Source: Roseovarius sp. (lineage in GTDB: Bacteria > Pseudomonadota > Alphaproteobacteria > Rhodobacterales > Rhodobacteraceae). From it: DNA of 64,000 bases. Where the stretch lies: positions 327,569 through 391,568 of the forward strand of contig JACIYT010000001.1 of the NCBI GenBank assembly GCA_014359765.1. Reading direction: 5' to 3'. The notes under the pieces are model-generated. The model was given only the letters and a program-made list of their open reading frames with translations, ran no database searches and had not been told where the DNA came from. This document shows positions 43,639-53,904 of the stretch, piece after piece; within the stretch, counting starts at the first letter, position 1; each line of letters begins with the position of its first letter. A program made the translations under genes and the position numbers.

Positions 43639-44163
43639 ATGAAAGACGCCAACCTCTTCCAACTGGGGATCGGTCTGGAGACAGGCGCCCAAGAGGAAGA
43701 CACCGCCCGCGGGATCACCCCCGCGTATGACACCACCATTTTGCCCCGCGACGTGCTGGACGAGGGCCGCGATGATCATTTCATCCGGCGCGACGGCGCG
43801 GTGTTCGCGGGCACACATCTGATCATCGAGGTGGTGAATGGCCACGGGCTCGATGACGAGGCGCGCATCAGGCAGGCCTTTCGCGACTGTGTGGAGACCT
43901 GCGGCGCGACGCTTCTGCATATCCACACGCACAAGTTCAGCCCGCAGGGCGTCTCGGGCGTGGCGGTGCTGGCCGAGAGCCATATCTCGGTCCACACCTG
44001 GCCGGAAATCGGCTATGGCGCGTTCGACGTGTTCATGTGCGGCGACGCCCGGCCCTGGGCGGCGGTCGATGTGCTCAGATCCGCCTTTGCCACGGAGGAT
44101 GTGCGCGTGACCGAGATCCGCCGCGGCGAGGGCATCGTGACCGAGGCGGGAATCGCGGCATGA
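43639..44163 (+). CDS. speD: S-adenosylmethionine decarboxylase proenzyme
   Basis: This 174-residue pyruvoyl enzyme supplies decarboxylated SAM for spermidine synthesis. The self-cleavage site is in LAESHISVHTWPE, with Ser114 becoming the pyruvoyl group; CGDARP carries the catalytic cysteine (Cys134). The core matches the short prokaryotic class, but about 45 extra N-terminal residues precede it, so the beta chain is longer than usual. The ATG has AAGGGGAG upstream. The stop overlaps the speE ATG (ATGA), so the two steps are made together. Confidence 0.94.
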   Translation: MKDANLFQLGIGLETGAQEEDTARGITPAYDTTILPRDVLDEGRDDHFIRRDGAVFAGTHLIIEVVNGHGLDDEARIRQAFRDCVETCGATLLHIHTHKFSPQGVSGVAVLAESHISVHTWPEIGYGAFDVFMCGDARPWAAVDVLRSAFATEDVRVTEIRRGEGIVTEAGIAA

Positions 44164-45005
44164 GCGCGTGGATCTCCGAACGCCTGCACCCCGATTATGC
44201 GCAATCGCTGCGCGTCGGGCGGATGCTCTATGACAGCGAGACCGACCATCAGCGGCTGAAGGTGTTCGAGAACGGCACCTTCGGCCGGGTGATGACGCTC
44301 GACGATGTGGTGCAGGTCACCGAGGGCGACAATTTCATCTATCACGAGATGATGACCCATGTGCCGATCCTCGCCCATGGCGCGGCGCGGCGGGTGCTGA
44401 TCATCGGCGGCGGCGATGGCGGCATGGCGCGCGAGGTGCTCCGGCACAGGAGCGTGCGCCATGTCACCATGGTCGAGATCGACGCCGGGGTGGTGGCCTT
44501 CTCGAAGGAATACCTGCCGGGCATCAGCGCCGGCGCCTTCGACGATCCCCGGCTCGAACTGGTGATCGCCGACGGGGCGGCGTTCATGCGCGAGACCGGC
44601 GGCGGCTATGATGTGATCATCATCGATTCGACCGATCCCGTCGGCCCCGGCGAGGTGCTCTTCAGCGACACGTTCTACGGCCATGCGCGGCGCGCGCTGG
44701 CGGCCGGGGGCATTCTGGTGACGCAGAACGGTGTGCCGTTCCTTCAGGGCGAGGAATTGCACAACACGATGCGCGCCTTCCGGGCGCTGTTCGCCGATGC
44801 CACCTGCTATCTCGCCACCATCCCCACCTATGCGGGCGGGCCGATGGCCTTTGGCTGGGGGACCGACGGAGAGGCGCGCGCGACGCCCGTTGACGTGCTG
44901 CGCGAGCGGTTCGCGGCGGCCGGGATCGAGACCGGCTATTACACCCCCGAGGTGCACGCGGCCGCCTTTGCGCTGCCCGGCTACGTCGCGCGCCTGCTGC
45001 CCTGA
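44160..45005 (+). CDS. speE: Spermidine synthase
   Basis: This 281-residue aminopropyltransferase joins decarboxylated SAM to putrescine. It has an N-terminal strand domain (ISERLHPDYAQSLRVG), the SAM-type loop LIIGGGDGGMAREVL, VEIDAGVV and the substrate motif IIDSTDPVGPGEVLF. TQNGVPFLQGEEL and GGPMAFGWGT complete the family pattern. It is coupled to speD by ATGA and convergent with the FkbM gene 10 bp away. Confidence 0.96.
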   Translation: MSAWISERLHPDYAQSLRVGRMLYDSETDHQRLKVFENGTFGRVMTLDDVVQVTEGDNFIYHEMMTHVPILAHGAARRVLIIGGGDGGMAREVLRHRSVRHVTMVEIDAGVVAFSKEYLPGISAGAFDDPRLELVIADGAAFMRETGGGYDVIIIDSTDPVGPGEVLFSDTFYGHARRALAAGGILVTQNGVPFLQGEELHNTMRAFRALFADATCYLATIPTYAGGPMAFGWGTDGEARATPVDVLRERFAAAGIETGYYTPEVHAAAFALPGYVARLLP

Positions 45006-45015
45006 GGCGCGCGGC

Positions 45016-45702
45016 TCAGTCGCCGCCGCCGCGCACCCGGCGAAAGCACAGGATCCGCCCCCGCGACGGCCCCGGATCGTAGGTGAGGCCCGATTGCGAC
45101 ATGCAATCGACGATGCGCTTGATCGTGCTGTCGTGATAGCGGCCCGGATGCAGTTCCATCATTACATGGCGCACATGGGCGGGCCAGGGCGCATCGAAGA
45201 GAAGCGCCTCCGCGCCCTCGATATCCATGATCACCACATGCGGGCGCAGCCGCGCCAGCAGATCGCCGAGCCCCAGATGCGGCACCTCGGCGAGGGTCGC
45301 GGGCGCGGCCCCCTCCTCGGCGATGCGCGCCGCCCAGAAGCTGCGGGCAGCGTCGAAGGCGAGCGGTTCGGCGCTCCCCTCCATGCCGCCGATCGCTCCG
45401 TGCAGCAGCGTCACCGCGCCCAGGCCGTTTCGTTCGAGATTGGCGCGAATGACCGGCAGCATGGCCGGGTTTGCCTCGATCGTGGTGACATTCGCGGCGC
45501 CTGCGATGCGCGCGCAGACCGCGGCGACATAGCCGATCCCCGACCCCAGGTCGAGCACCCGCTGGCCCGGCCTGATCCGCATGGCGGCGGCCTGCGCCTC
45601 ATGCGCCTCGTAATCGCCCGAGGCGAGCTTGGCGGCGATGCGCGCATTGAGCAGCCTGTCGGGCACCACGAGGCGCAGCCCGTCGATCTCATACTCCGCC
45701 AT
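45016..45702 (-). CDS. FkbM family methyltransferase
   Basis: This 228-residue methyltransferase has the SAM loop VLDLGSGIGYVAAVCARI, then TTIEANPAMLPVIRANLERN, and the FkbM motif MDIEGAEALLFDAP, followed by a MMELHP strand. No membrane segment is seen. FkbM enzymes methylate sugars or small-molecule hydroxyls, but the acceptor cannot be named here. It is convergent with speE and divergent from pth. The terminal RVRGGGD tail is unusual for its neighbours but unremarkable for the family. Confidence 0.85.
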   Translation of the reverse strand: MAEYEIDGLRLVVPDRLLNARIAAKLASGDYEAHEAQAAAMRIRPGQRVLDLGSGIGYVAAVCARIAGAANVTTIEANPAMLPVIRANLERNGLGAVTLLHGAIGGMEGSAEPLAFDAARSFWAARIAEEGAAPATLAEVPHLGLGDLLARLRPHVVIMDIEGAEALLFDAPWPAHVRHVMMELHPGRYHDSTIKRIVDCMSQSGLTYDPGPSRGRILCFRRVRGGGD

Positions 45703-45775
45703 GCCCGCCCCTTGCCGTTGATTCCGCGCCGCAGACCCCCTAGACCATCCTCACCAGAGAACGGGAGCGCGGGCA

Positions 45776-46462
45776 ATGCAACTCTTTGTCGGGCTTGGCA
45801 ATCCGGGCGCGAAATATGCGCGCAACCGGCATAATATCGGCTTCATGGCGGTGGAGGCCATCGCCGAAGCGCATGGATTCGGCCCGTGGCGGGCGAGGTT
45901 CCAGGGGCTGGCAAGCGAGGGGGTTCTGGGCGGCGAGAAGGTCATCCTGCTCAAGCCCGGAACCTTCATGAACCTCTCCGGGCAATCGGTGGGTGAGGCC
46001 GCGCGCTTCTACAGGATTGCGCCCGAGGCGGTGACGGTGTTCCATGACGAGCTCGACCTTGGCCCCGGCAAGCTGCGGGTAAAGCGCGGCGGCGGGCATG
46101 CGGGCCATAACGGGCTGCGCTCGATCATCGCCCATATCGGCGCCGATTTTCAGCGCGTGCGCCTCGGGATCGGCCATCCGGGGCACAAGGACCGGGTGAC
46201 GGGCCATGTCCTGTCGGATTTCGCCAGCGCCGAGGCGGGCTGGCTCGACGCGCTGATGCGCGCCATTGCCCAGGGCGCGCCATGGCTGGCACAGGGCGCG
46301 CCCGAGCGGTTCCAGACCGCCGTGGCACAGCGCATGGCCCCGCCGCGCCCCGGGCCCGCGCCCGCCAGCGACGCGGCGACGGCCCGGCCCGCCAGCCCCC
46401 CCCCGGCGCCCGCCGAGGACACGCGCAGCCCGATGCAGAAACTCGTGGACCGGTTTCGCTGA
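45776..46462 (+). CDS. pth: Peptidyl-tRNA hydrolase
   Basis: This 228-residue enzyme recycles peptidyl-tRNA. It begins [20 protein letters not shown], with the conserved Asn and catalytic His, then [30 protein letters not shown] and [13 protein letters not shown]. The last 45 residues (from about 185) are an Ala/Pro-rich extension ending MQKLVDRFR, longer than E. coli Pth. The usual upstream neighbour rplY is not present. Confidence 0.96.
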   Translation: MQLFVGLGNPGAKYARNRHNIGFMAVEAIAEAHGFGPWRARFQGLASEGVLGGEKVILLKPGTFMNLSGQSVGEAARFYRIAPEAVTVFHDELDLGPGKLRVKRGGGHAGHNGLRSIIAHIGADFQRVRLGIGHPGHKDRVTGHVLSDFASAEAGWLDALMRAIAQGAPWLAQGAPERFQTAVAQRMAPPRPGPAPASDAATARPASPPPAPAEDTRSPMQKLVDRFR

Positions 46463-46512
46463 TTCATGCCGCCCGGTCCCGGGCGTCTCGTTCGTGGGCA
46501 GGCCGTTGCCTG

Positions 46513-47268
46513 CTAACCCCTTCGCAGCGCCTGGAAACTCGCCGATGCCCCCCAGCCGGCGGCAATGGCGATGGCCAGCGACATGAGGCCATAGACGAGC
46601 GGCCGCTCGCGCGAGAGGGTGAAGAGCCAGCGTTCGAGCCCCACCTTGTGCACGTCGATCACCGTCTCGAACTGCGCCACCACGCGCCCCTCGCGGGTCA
46701 GGAAGATGCGCGTCGGATAGGCCCCTTCGGTGAGGTTCGCAGGCAGCCGGATCGCGGTGCGAAACAGCGTCTGCTCGTCGAAGGCGACGCTGCCCTCGCG
46801 CAGCTGATAGGCGTTCTGCCCGCGCCGGATGCGGATGAGCGCCTCGGCAAAGCTCTCGGCATCCCCGGCCATGTGCGCGGCACCCGCGGGCCCGATCGCG
46901 CGCGGGATCGAGACGCGGTGGCGCTCGTCCTCGCTGATGCTGAGCACCTCGTCGAGCGGCCCGGTGGTGGCGACCGCGTAGAAGGTGGGCGCCGCTTCGA
47001 GGCGCACCTCGTCGGTGTTCACCCAGATCCCGAAGCGGCGATCCTTGCGCCGCACCGTGACGGGCAGCGAGGGGCCGGCCACGGTGATCACCACCTCGAG
47101 CGGGGTCTCGGGGATCGGCGCCTCGCGCTTGACCGCGCCAAAGACGAGAACCTCGGAGCCCTCGAAGGTCGCGGTGATCGCCACCTTGTCGCGCGACAGC
47201 CCGAGCACCACCTCCTCGGCCTTCGCCGGCAGGGCCAGGAGGCACAGCAGGAACACCAGCCGCCCCAT
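46513..47268 (-). CDS. TIGR02186 family membrane-anchored protein
   Basis: This 251-residue protein has a short signal peptide (MGRLVFLLCLLALPAKA), a periplasmic beta-rich body (LSRDKVAITATFEGSEVLVF, RRKDRRFGIWVNTDEV) and one C-terminal membrane helix (LVYGLMSLAIAIAAGWGASA). This matches the TIGR02186 alphaproteobacterial family, which is regularly found next to TauE/SafE exporters. The ATG is 1 bp from the exporter stop (TGAGATG), so it is the second gene of that operon. The molecular role is unknown; a link to sulfite or sulfonate export is inferred from context. Confidence 0.85.
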   Translation of the reverse strand: MGRLVFLLCLLALPAKAEEVVLGLSRDKVAITATFEGSEVLVFGAVKREAPIPETPLEVVITVAGPSLPVTVRRKDRRFGIWVNTDEVRLEAAPTFYAVATTGPLDEVLSISEDERHRVSIPRAIGPAGAAHMAGDAESFAEALIRIRRGQNAYQLREGSVAFDEQTLFRTAIRLPANLTEGAYPTRIFLTREGRVVAQFETVIDVHKVGLERWLFTLSRERPLVYGLMSLAIAIAAGWGASASFQALRRG

Positions 47269-47269
47269 C

Positions 47270-48187
47270 TCAGTGCCCCCCCGCGCCGGCGGCGATGGAA
47301 TAGAGCTCGGCAGGTGTCAGCAGCAGGTCGAGCGCGAGCTTGCCGCAGACCGCGAGCACCATCGCCGCCAGCAGGATGCGCAATTGCTCGGCGCGCAGCC
47401 GCGTGCCCAGCATGGTGCCGATCTGCGCCCCGATCACCCCGCCCACCAGCAAGAGCACCGCAAGCGCCACATCGACGGTGTAATTGGTCGTGGCGTGCAG
47501 CAGCGTGGTAAATCCGGTGACGAAAATGATCTGGAAGAGCGAAGTGCCCACGACCACCTTGGTCGGCATCCCCAGCAGGTAGATCATCGCCGGCACCATG
47601 ATAAAGCCGCCGCCCACCCCCATGATCGCGGCGAGAACGCCGACACTCACCCCCACCAGCAGCGGCGGGATCACCGAGATATAGAGCCCCGAGGCACGAA
47701 AGCGCATCTTGAACGGCAGGCCATGGACCCAGCCGTGCTTCTTCCGGGCAGGGGGGGCGCCGCTGCGGGTGCGGCGGATGGCGCGCAGGCTCTCGACGAA
47801 CATCATCGCGCCGATCACGCCGAGAAAGGCGACATAGCAGAGCTTGACCAGGAGATCGATCTGCCCCAGCGATTTCAGGTAGTTGAAGATCACCACCCCG
47901 ATCGCGGCCCCGATCAGCCCGCCCACGAGGAGCACCGTGCCCATCTTCAGATCGACCGATCGGCGCCGCAGATGGGCCAGCACCCCGGAAAACGAGGAGG
48001 CGACAATCTGGTTCGCCTCGGTCGCCACGGCGACGGCGGGCGGGATGCCGATGAAGAACAGCAGCGGCGTCATCAGGAACCCGCCGCCGACCCCGAACAT
48101 GCCCGACAGAATCCCCACGATCCCCCCGAGCCCCAGAAGCAGGAAGGCATTGACCGATACCTCGGCGATGGGGAGGTAGATCTGCAT
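47270..48187 (-). CDS. Sulfite exporter TauE/SafE family protein
   Basis: This 305-residue membrane protein has two homologous halves, each with a glycine-rich helix (GILSGMFGVGGGFLMTPLLF and AAIMGVGGGFIMVPAMIYLL), the TauE/SafE signature. About eight membrane helices are predicted. Members export sulfite, sulfoacetate or related organosulfonates. I chose the ATG at 48187, since the upstream open frame lacks hydrophobic character. It is followed at once by the TIGR02186 gene. Confidence 0.92.
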   Translation of the reverse strand: MQIYLPIAEVSVNAFLLLGLGGIVGILSGMFGVGGGFLMTPLLFFIGIPPAVAVATEANQIVASSFSGVLAHLRRRSVDLKMGTVLLVGGLIGAAIGVVIFNYLKSLGQIDLLVKLCYVAFLGVIGAMMFVESLRAIRRTRSGAPPARKKHGWVHGLPFKMRFRASGLYISVIPPLLVGVSVGVLAAIMGVGGGFIMVPAMIYLLGMPTKVVVGTSLFQIIFVTGFTTLLHATTNYTVDVALAVLLLVGGVIGAQIGTMLGTRLRAEQLRILLAAMVLAVCGKLALDLLLTPAELYSIAAGAGGH

Positions 48188-48309
48188 GATTATCCATAGC
48201 CGTATCCGCCCGCACCGCGCAAGCGGGTGAAACTCCGCGCAGCCGGTCAACGGCCGTTGACCGGCGGCCGGTTGCGCGACTGCCGGGGGCTGAGGGCGTG
48301 GCATGGCAC

Positions 48310-48711
48310 TCACAGGGCCTTGTGCATCACCACCGCCGCGCGCCCGCCGGGATAATAGCCCGCGCGCCGCCCGGCTTCGGCAAAGCCGGCCTGTTCATAG
48401 AGTGCGCGCGCCGGGGCATTGTCCTCGGCAACCTCCAGAAAGGCGGTGCGCGCACCGCGCGCGCGGGCCTGCGCCATGAACGCCACGAGGCAGGCGCGCG
48501 CGCGGCCCGCGCGGCGGTGGCCGGGATCGGTGGCGAGCGTCAGCAGTTCCGCCTCCCCGGCGACCACCCGGCCAAGGGCGAAGGCCCGCGCATCGCCAAT
48601 GGCAAGGACATGCGGCGAGGCCAGAAGATCGGCGAATTCCGCCGCCGACCAGGCCCGCCCCTGCCCGGCAAAGGCGCGGGCATGGGTCAGGGCCAGCGCC
48701 TCAGGCGTCAT
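48310..48711 (-). CDS. rimI: GNAT acetyltransferase, RimI-like
   Basis: This 133-residue GNAT protein has the acetyl-CoA loop DPGHRRAGRARACL, then TAFLEVAEDNAPARALYEQA and GFAEAGRRAGYYPGG, which match RimI, the N-alpha-acetyltransferase of ribosomal protein S18. The start overlaps the end of tsaB by 11 nt; the tsaB-rimI neighbourhood is common in bacteria and supports the name. Confidence 0.85.
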   Translation of the reverse strand: MTPEALALTHARAFAGQGRAWSAAEFADLLASPHVLAIGDARAFALGRVVAGEAELLTLATDPGHRRAGRARACLVAFMAQARARGARTAFLEVAEDNAPARALYEQAGFAEAGRRAGYYPGGRAAVVMHKAL

Positions 48712-49273
48712 CGAGGATCATCGGCGGCGCATCGCGCGCAGGCGCGGCATCGGCGGGGCGCAGATAGAGCGGTGCTGGCGGTGGGCTGTTCTCGGGGGCG
48801 ATGGCCGCCAGTCGGGCGATGGCCGCGGCCAGGTCGGCCGGCGCAGGCGGCCAGAGCGGATCGCGCAGGCTGGCGCGGGGCACGAGCGCGGGCGCGGGCC
48901 GGTCGATATGGGCCATGTCCTGTGGCGCGGGCACGGCGGGCGTGCCGGGACCGCCGCCCGCGCGGATCGCGTCGAGGCTGCTCACCCCGATCGCCGGGAT
49001 CCCGAGCGCCAGTGCAAGGCCGCGCGCGGCGGCCACCGAAATGCGGATGCCGGTGAAATTGCCTGGCCCCACCCCCACGCCGATACGGTCGAGATCGCGC
49101 CAGGCGGCCCCGCCCTCGGCCAGCACCTCCGCGAGCAGCGGCATCAGGCGTTCGGCCTGCCCGCGCCCCATCTCCTCGGCGCGCGCGACAAGCACCCGCT
49201 CACCGGCAAGCAAAGCGGCCGCGCAATGCGCGGCCGATGTGTCGAAGCCGAGGATCAGCCGGTCAGAGGCCAA
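48701..49273 (-). CDS. tsaB: tRNA threonylcarbamoyladenosine biosynthesis protein TsaB
   Basis: This 190-residue TsaB is a partner of TsaD in making t6A37 on tRNAs that read ANN codons. It begins LILGFDTSAAHCAAALL and has the family stretch GVGVGPGNFTGIRISVAAAR, without the metal-binding motif of TsaD. The start is TTG at 49273, overlapping the end of the nfu gene by 11 nt. It is slightly shorter than usual at the C-terminus, which is Ala/Pro-rich. Confidence 0.9.
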   Translation of the reverse strand: MASDRLILGFDTSAAHCAAALLAGERVLVARAEEMGRGQAERLMPLLAEVLAEGGAAWRDLDRIGVGVGPGNFTGIRISVAAARGLALALGIPAIGVSSLDAIRAGGGPGTPAVPAPQDMAHIDRPAPALVPRASLRDPLWPPAPADLAAAIARLAAIAPENSPPPAPLYLRPADAAPARDAPPMILDDA

Positions 49274-49826
49274 CCGGGCGCACCTCGGTCACTTCGGGGA
49301 TATAGTGGCGCAGCAGGTTCTCGATCCCCATCTTGAGGGTGATGGTGGAGGACGGGCAGCCCGCGCAGGCGCCTTGCATGTGGAGATAGACCACGCCCCT
49401 CTCGAACCCGTGAAAGGTGATGTCGCCGCCGTCCTGCGCCACGGCGGGGCGCACGCGGGTATCGAGCAACTCCTTGATCTGGTGGACGATCTCGGAATCC
49501 TCTCCGCTGTGATCGGCATGGCCCGAGGCCCCGCCGCCCTCGCCCGTCATGACCGGCTGGCCGGATTGGTAATGCTCCATGATGGCGCCGAGGATAGCGG
49601 GCTTCACATGGTCCCATTCGGTGCCGTCGCCCTTTGTCACGGTGACGAAATCCCCGCCGAGAAACACCCCCGTCACCCCCGGCACGCGGAAGATGCGCGC
49701 CGCCAGCGGCGAGGCATCGGCCCCCTCCGCGCTCGGGAAATCGGCGGTGCCTGTGCCGAGCACCGCCTGACCGGGCAGGAACTTGAGCGTGGCCGGGTTG
49801 GGCGTGGATTCGGTCTGGATGAACAT
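49263..49826 (-). CDS. NifU/Nfu-type Fe-S cluster carrier
   Basis: This 187-residue protein has the Nfu N-terminal domain (FIQTESTPNPATLKFLPGQ) and a C-terminal NifU domain with the cluster-binding CAGC motif near residue 150 (GACAGCPSS). It delivers 4Fe-4S clusters to target proteins, and rimO, which needs such clusters, lies about 600 bp upstream. It is coupled by overlap to tsaB and rimI downstream. Confidence 0.93.
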   Translation of the reverse strand: MFIQTESTPNPATLKFLPGQAVLGTGTADFPSAEGADASPLAARIFRVPGVTGVFLGGDFVTVTKGDGTEWDHVKPAILGAIMEHYQSGQPVMTGEGGGASGHADHSGEDSEIVHQIKELLDTRVRPAVAQDGGDITFHGFERGVVYLHMQGACAGCPSSTITLKMGIENLLRHYIPEVTEVRPVGL

Positions 49827-49912
49827 GGCAACGCCTCTCTCTGTTCGCTCCAGAGGATATGCGCGCCGTGCCTGTGCGAGTCAAGGTTTGGAACGATTCC
49901 AGACTGCCGGGC

Positions 49913-50368
49913 TCAGGTGATCGCCTCGAGCCGTTCCTTGCTCAGATCCCCCGGCACGATGGTGATGGGGACGGGCAGCGAGCCTGCGTTGCGCGAGAGC
50001 TGCGAGACGAGCGGCCCGGGTCCCTTCTTGCCCGAGGCCGCACCAAGGACCAGCACCCCGATCTCGGGATCCTCCTGGACATGGGCGATGATCTCGGTCG
50101 CGGGCTCGCCCTCGCGGATGATCAGCACGGGGTCGATGCCCTGCTTGTCGCGCATCCACTTGGCAAAGACCTCGAAATGCGCCTCGATACGCTCGCGCGC
50201 CTCCTGCCGCATGAGATCGCCGACACCGATCCAGTGGTTGAACTCCTCGGGCGGGATCACCGACAGGATCGCCACCCCGCCGCCGGTATGGGCCGCGCGC
50301 ATGGCCGCGAACCGCATCGCGTTGAGGCATTCGCGGCTGTCATCGAGCACCACCAGAAACTTGCGCAT
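49913..50368 (-). CDS. Universal stress protein
   Basis: This 151-residue UspA-type protein begins KFLVVLDDSRECLNAMRFAA. It has a nucleotide-binding pattern near the C-terminus, LGAASGKKGPGPLVSQL, resembling the G-2x-G-9x-G ATP loop with small changes. The final strand VPITIVPGDL matches the fold. It stands alone between nfu and rimO in the same direction. Binding of ATP and the stress that induces it are not determined. Confidence 0.88.
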   Translation of the reverse strand: MRKFLVVLDDSRECLNAMRFAAMRAAHTGGGVAILSVIPPEEFNHWIGVGDLMRQEARERIEAHFEVFAKWMRDKQGIDPVLIIREGEPATEIIAHVQEDPEIGVLVLGAASGKKGPGPLVSQLSRNAGSLPVPITIVPGDLSKERLEAIT

Positions 50369-50437
50369 GATCCGATCCCCCCGGCCGCCCGCATCATGAC
50401 GCGGAACGCGCGGCAGGGCAACAGAGGCGATCGTGGT

Positions 50438-51811
50438 TCAGACGCGCACGCCCCAGAGGTCGTATTCGCCGGCCTCGTCCACCTCGACGGTGACGATATC
50501 GCCCACCGAGAGCCCCTCCGTCCCTTCGTCGATGAAGAGATTGCCGTCGATCTCGGGCGCGTCGGCCTTTGTGCGGCAGGTGGCGATGCCGTCCTCGTCG
50601 ATCTCGTCCACGATCACCTCGAGCCGCTGGCCCAGCTTTGCCGCGAGCCTGGCCTCGGAAATCGCCTGCGCGCGGGCCATGAAGCGATCCCAGCGGTCCT
50701 GCTTGACCTCTTCCGGGACGTGATCGGGGAGCGCATTGCTGCGCGCACCGGCGACGTTTTCATACTTGAAACAGCCCACCCGGTCGAGCCGTGCCTCGTC
50801 GAGCCAGTCGAGCAGCGTCTGGAATTCCGCCTCCGTCTCGCCGGGATAGCCCACGATGAAGGTCGAGCGCAGGGCGATGTCGGGGCAGATCGCGCGCCAG
50901 GCGGCGATCTCGTCGAGCGTCTTCGCCGCTGCCGCAGGCCGGGCCATGCGCTTGAGCGTGTCGGGATGCGCGTGCTGGAACGGGATGTCGAGATAGGGCA
51001 GCACCAGCCCCTCCGCCATCAGCGGGATGAGGTCGCGCACATGCGGGTAGGGATAGACGTAATGCAGCCGCACCCAGGCGCCGAGCGACCCCAGATCGCG
51101 CGCCAGATCGGTGATATGGGCGCGGTGGCCGTTTGCCTCCGCATGTCTGATGTCCACACCGTAGGCGGAGGTGTCCTGAGAGATCACCAGCAGTTCGCGC
51201 ACGCCGTTTTCCACCAGCCTCTCGGCCTCGCGCATCACCGCATGGGCGGGGCGTGATTGCAGCCGTCCGCGCATGTCGGGGATGATGCAGAAGCGGCATT
51301 TGTGGTTACAGCCCTCGGAAATCTTGAGATAGCTGTAATGGCGCGGCGTGAGGCGCACGCCCGTGGTGGGCATGAGGTCGATGAACGGATCGGGCGCGGG
51401 CGGCACGACGGCATGGACCGCGTCGAGCACCTGCTCGTATTGATGCGGCCCGGTGACGGCGAGCACCTTCGGATGCGCCCCGGTGATATACTCGGGCTCG
51501 GCCCCGAGGCAGCCGGTGACGATCACCCGACCGTTCTCGCGCAGCGCCTCGCCGATGGCCTCGAGGCTCTCGGCCTTGGCCGAGTCGAGAAACCCGCAGG
51601 TATTGACGATCACCGCGTCGGCACCGGTGTAATCGGGCGAGAGGCCGTAGCCCTCGGCCCTGAGCCGGGTCAGGATCCGCTCGCTGTCCACCAGCGCCTT
51701 GGGGCAGCCGAGCGACACCATGCCGATCCTCGGCTGGCCTGGGCGCGGGGCATCGGTCAGGCGCGCGCGCGGCGCGAGATCGGGGCGGAGATCGGGCGGG
51801 TTCTGCGACAT
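50438..51811 (-). CDS. rimO: Ribosomal protein S12 methylthiotransferase RimO
   Basis: This 457-residue radical SAM enzyme methylthiolates Asp89 of ribosomal protein S12. The N-terminal domain carries three cluster cysteines in [19 protein letters not shown] and TGCLG. The radical SAM motif is CNHKCRFC within [19 protein letters not shown]. The C-terminal TRAM domain ends [23 protein letters not shown] distinguishes RimO from MiaB. The ATG is at 51811; longer in-frame starts lack family sequence. Confidence 0.97.
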   Translation of the reverse strand: MSQNPPDLRPDLAPRARLTDAPRPGQPRIGMVSLGCPKALVDSERILTRLRAEGYGLSPDYTGADAVIVNTCGFLDSAKAESLEAIGEALRENGRVIVTGCLGAEPEYITGAHPKVLAVTGPHQYEQVLDAVHAVVPPAPDPFIDLMPTTGVRLTPRHYSYLKISEGCNHKCRFCIIPDMRGRLQSRPAHAVMREAERLVENGVRELLVISQDTSAYGVDIRHAEANGHRAHITDLARDLGSLGAWVRLHYVYPYPHVRDLIPLMAEGLVLPYLDIPFQHAHPDTLKRMARPAAAAKTLDEIAAWRAICPDIALRSTFIVGYPGETEAEFQTLLDWLDEARLDRVGCFKYENVAGARSNALPDHVPEEVKQDRWDRFMARAQAISEARLAAKLGQRLEVIVDEIDEDGIATCRTKADAPEIDGNLFIDEGTEGLSVGDIVTVEVDEAGEYDLWGVRV

Positions 51812-51914
51812 GGGGCGCGATATACCGCTCACGCCCCCGCGCGGGAAGGGCAAAAGCGGTTGCCGTCCATGGCCACCGCGCCCTAGACTCCCGCCATGTT
51901 TCGGGAGGTGTTTC

Positions 51915-53858
51915 ATGCGGTGGATCGTGCGATTGCTGGGTCTGGTGGTGGTGCTGGCCGCCTTCGTTCTGGGCGCGCTCTTCTTCCTGCCCGGTGAGCG
52001 GATCGCCAGGATCGCCGCCGAGCAGATCACCAGGGCGACGGGCCGCACCGTCACCATGAGCGGCGAGACGCGGCTCAGCCTCTATCCGGTGCTGGGCGTG
52101 GCGACCGGCGCGGTCGAGATCGCCAATGCCGACTGGTCCGATGCCGGGCCGATGCTGCGCGCCGAGAGCTTCAAGGTAGGCGTCGATCCCCGTGTGCTCT
52201 GGGGCGGGGATATCCGCATCACCGGGCTTGAGGCGGTCGCGCCCGAAATCCGGCTGGAGCGCGCCGCCGACGGGCGCGTGAACTGGGAACTGGGGGTGGA
52301 GGGGGTCGCGCCCTCGGGGCAGTCGGAGCCGGGCGCGCCGGCGCGTTCGGCGCGGCTTGGGCTGACGCTCGACCGGGCGCTGATCACCGGCGCGCGGCTG
52401 TCGATGATCGACCACGGCACCGGCGAGGAGCAGCAGATCACCGATCTCGATCTCGATCTGCGCTGGCCGGACCATGCCGGCACCGCCACGCTGGAGGCGG
52501 CGTTCCGGCGCGGCGGCGGGCCGATCCGGGTCTCGGGTCATCTCGACGAGGTGGGGGCGTTTCTCGACGGGGCGGCGACCGGGGTTTCGGCCAGGGTTTC
52601 GGCGGGGGGCGGCGCGGTCGGGTTCGAGGGGCGCGCGGGGCTGCGGCCCGAGGCGCAGGGGCGGCTCGACCTCGATATCGGCGATACCGGCGCGTTTCTC
52701 GCGGCGCTCGGCCTGGGCGGCGTGGACCTGCCGCAGACCCTCGGGCAGAGCGTCAAGGGCCGTGCGGACCTGACGGTGACCGAGGGCACGCAGGTCGCGG
52801 TGCGCGACATGGCGCTGGATCTCGGCGGCAATGCCGTGACCGGGGTGCTCGACCTCGACCTGTCCGGCGATGTGCCGCGCCTTGACGCGCGGATCGACGC
52901 CGGCGCGCTGGACCTGTCGAAGCTGGCTGGGGCCGACAGCACAGGGGGTGGCGGCGCGGCTGTGGCGGGCTGGTCGAAAGAGCCGATCGACGCGAGCGCG
53001 CTCGGCCTTGTCAACGGCGATCTGGCCTTTGCCGCGACGAGCGTCAATCTGGGCGATCTGAAGCTCGGGAAGACCCGCGCGCTGATGACGCTCGACCGCG
53101 CGCGCGCCGTGTTCGACCTGCGCGAGGTGCGCGCCTATGACGGGCTGGTGACCGGGGAATTCGTGATCAACAGCCGCTCGGGCCTGTCGGTGGGTGGCAC
53201 GACAAGGGCCGAGGGGATCAATCTCGAACGCTTTCTCGCCGATGCGGCGGGGATCACGCGATTTGCCGCCGCCGCCTCGGGCGAGCTGAGCTTTCTCGGT
53301 TCGGGCAATTCGGTCGATGCGATCATGAAGAGCCTGAGCGGGCAGGGCTTTGTGACGACCGGGCGCGGCGTGATCTCGGGAATCGATCTCGACCGGCTGA
53401 TGCGTGCAGGCGATGTGACGGGCGGGACGACGATCTTTGACGAGATGCGCGCGAGCTTTGCCATGAAGGGCGGCAACCTGTTCAACGAGGATCTCGTCCT
53501 GCGCCTGCCGCGCGCGCGGGCCGAGGGCCGGGGGAGGGTGGGGCTTGGTGCGCGCGACATCGACTATCTCCTGACGCCGGTGCTGCTCGAGGGTGAGAAC
53601 CGGCGCGGGCTGGCCATCCCGGTGCGGATCCGGGGATCGTGGGACAATCCGAGGATCACCCCCGATCTGGAAAAGGCGATCGATCTCAACCTCAAGGAGG
53701 AGCGCGAGGAGTTGCAGAAAAAGGCCGGGGAGCGGGTCGGGCGCGAGGTGCAGGAGCGGCTCGGCGTGACGCCCGAGGAGGGCCAGAGCACCGAGGACGC
53801 GATCCGCAAGAAGCTCGATGACAAGGCCGCGCGCAAGCTGCGCAAGCTCTTCGAGTGA
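51915..53858 (+). CDS. AsmA family protein
   Basis: This 647-residue inner-membrane-anchored protein has one N-terminal membrane segment (about 5-28) and a long repetitive beta-strand periplasmic domain. The opening [20 protein letters not shown] and [20 protein letters not shown] are typical of AsmA. The C-terminal AsmA_2-like part ([47 protein letters not shown]) is conserved. A charged helical tail with many Glu and Lys ends the protein. AsmA-like proteins move phospholipids between membranes. GGGAGG precedes the ATG. Confidence 0.9.
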   Translation: MRWIVRLLGLVVVLAAFVLGALFFLPGERIARIAAEQITRATGRTVTMSGETRLSLYPVLGVATGAVEIANADWSDAGPMLRAESFKVGVDPRVLWGGDIRITGLEAVAPEIRLERAADGRVNWELGVEGVAPSGQSEPGAPARSARLGLTLDRALITGARLSMIDHGTGEEQQITDLDLDLRWPDHAGTATLEAAFRRGGGPIRVSGHLDEVGAFLDGAATGVSARVSAGGGAVGFEGRAGLRPEAQGRLDLDIGDTGAFLAALGLGGVDLPQTLGQSVKGRADLTVTEGTQVAVRDMALDLGGNAVTGVLDLDLSGDVPRLDARIDAGALDLSKLAGADSTGGGGAAVAGWSKEPIDASALGLVNGDLAFAATSVNLGDLKLGKTRALMTLDRARAVFDLREVRAYDGLVTGEFVINSRSGLSVGGTTRAEGINLERFLADAAGITRFAAAASGELSFLGSGNSVDAIMKSLSGQGFVTTGRGVISGIDLDRLMRAGDVTGGTTIFDEMRASFAMKGGNLFNEDLVLRLPRARAEGRGRVGLGARDIDYLLTPVLLEGENRRGLAIPVRIRGSWDNPRITPDLEKAIDLNLKEEREELQKKAGERVGREVQERLGVTPEEGQSTEDAIRKKLDDKAARKLRKLFE

Positions 53859-53871
53859 GGCAGCCGGGCAT

Positions 53872-53893
53872 GAGTATTTTCAGAAAGATGAAG
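53872..53893 (+). repeat. 22-bp motif before the methyltransferase start (copy 2)
   Basis: This is the second copy of the GAGTATTT / GAAAGATGAAG motif (19 of 22 matches with 9991-10012). It ends 11 bp before the GTG start of the methyltransferase gene. Confidence 0.7.
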
Positions 53894-53904
53894 CAGGGGC
53901 TGTC

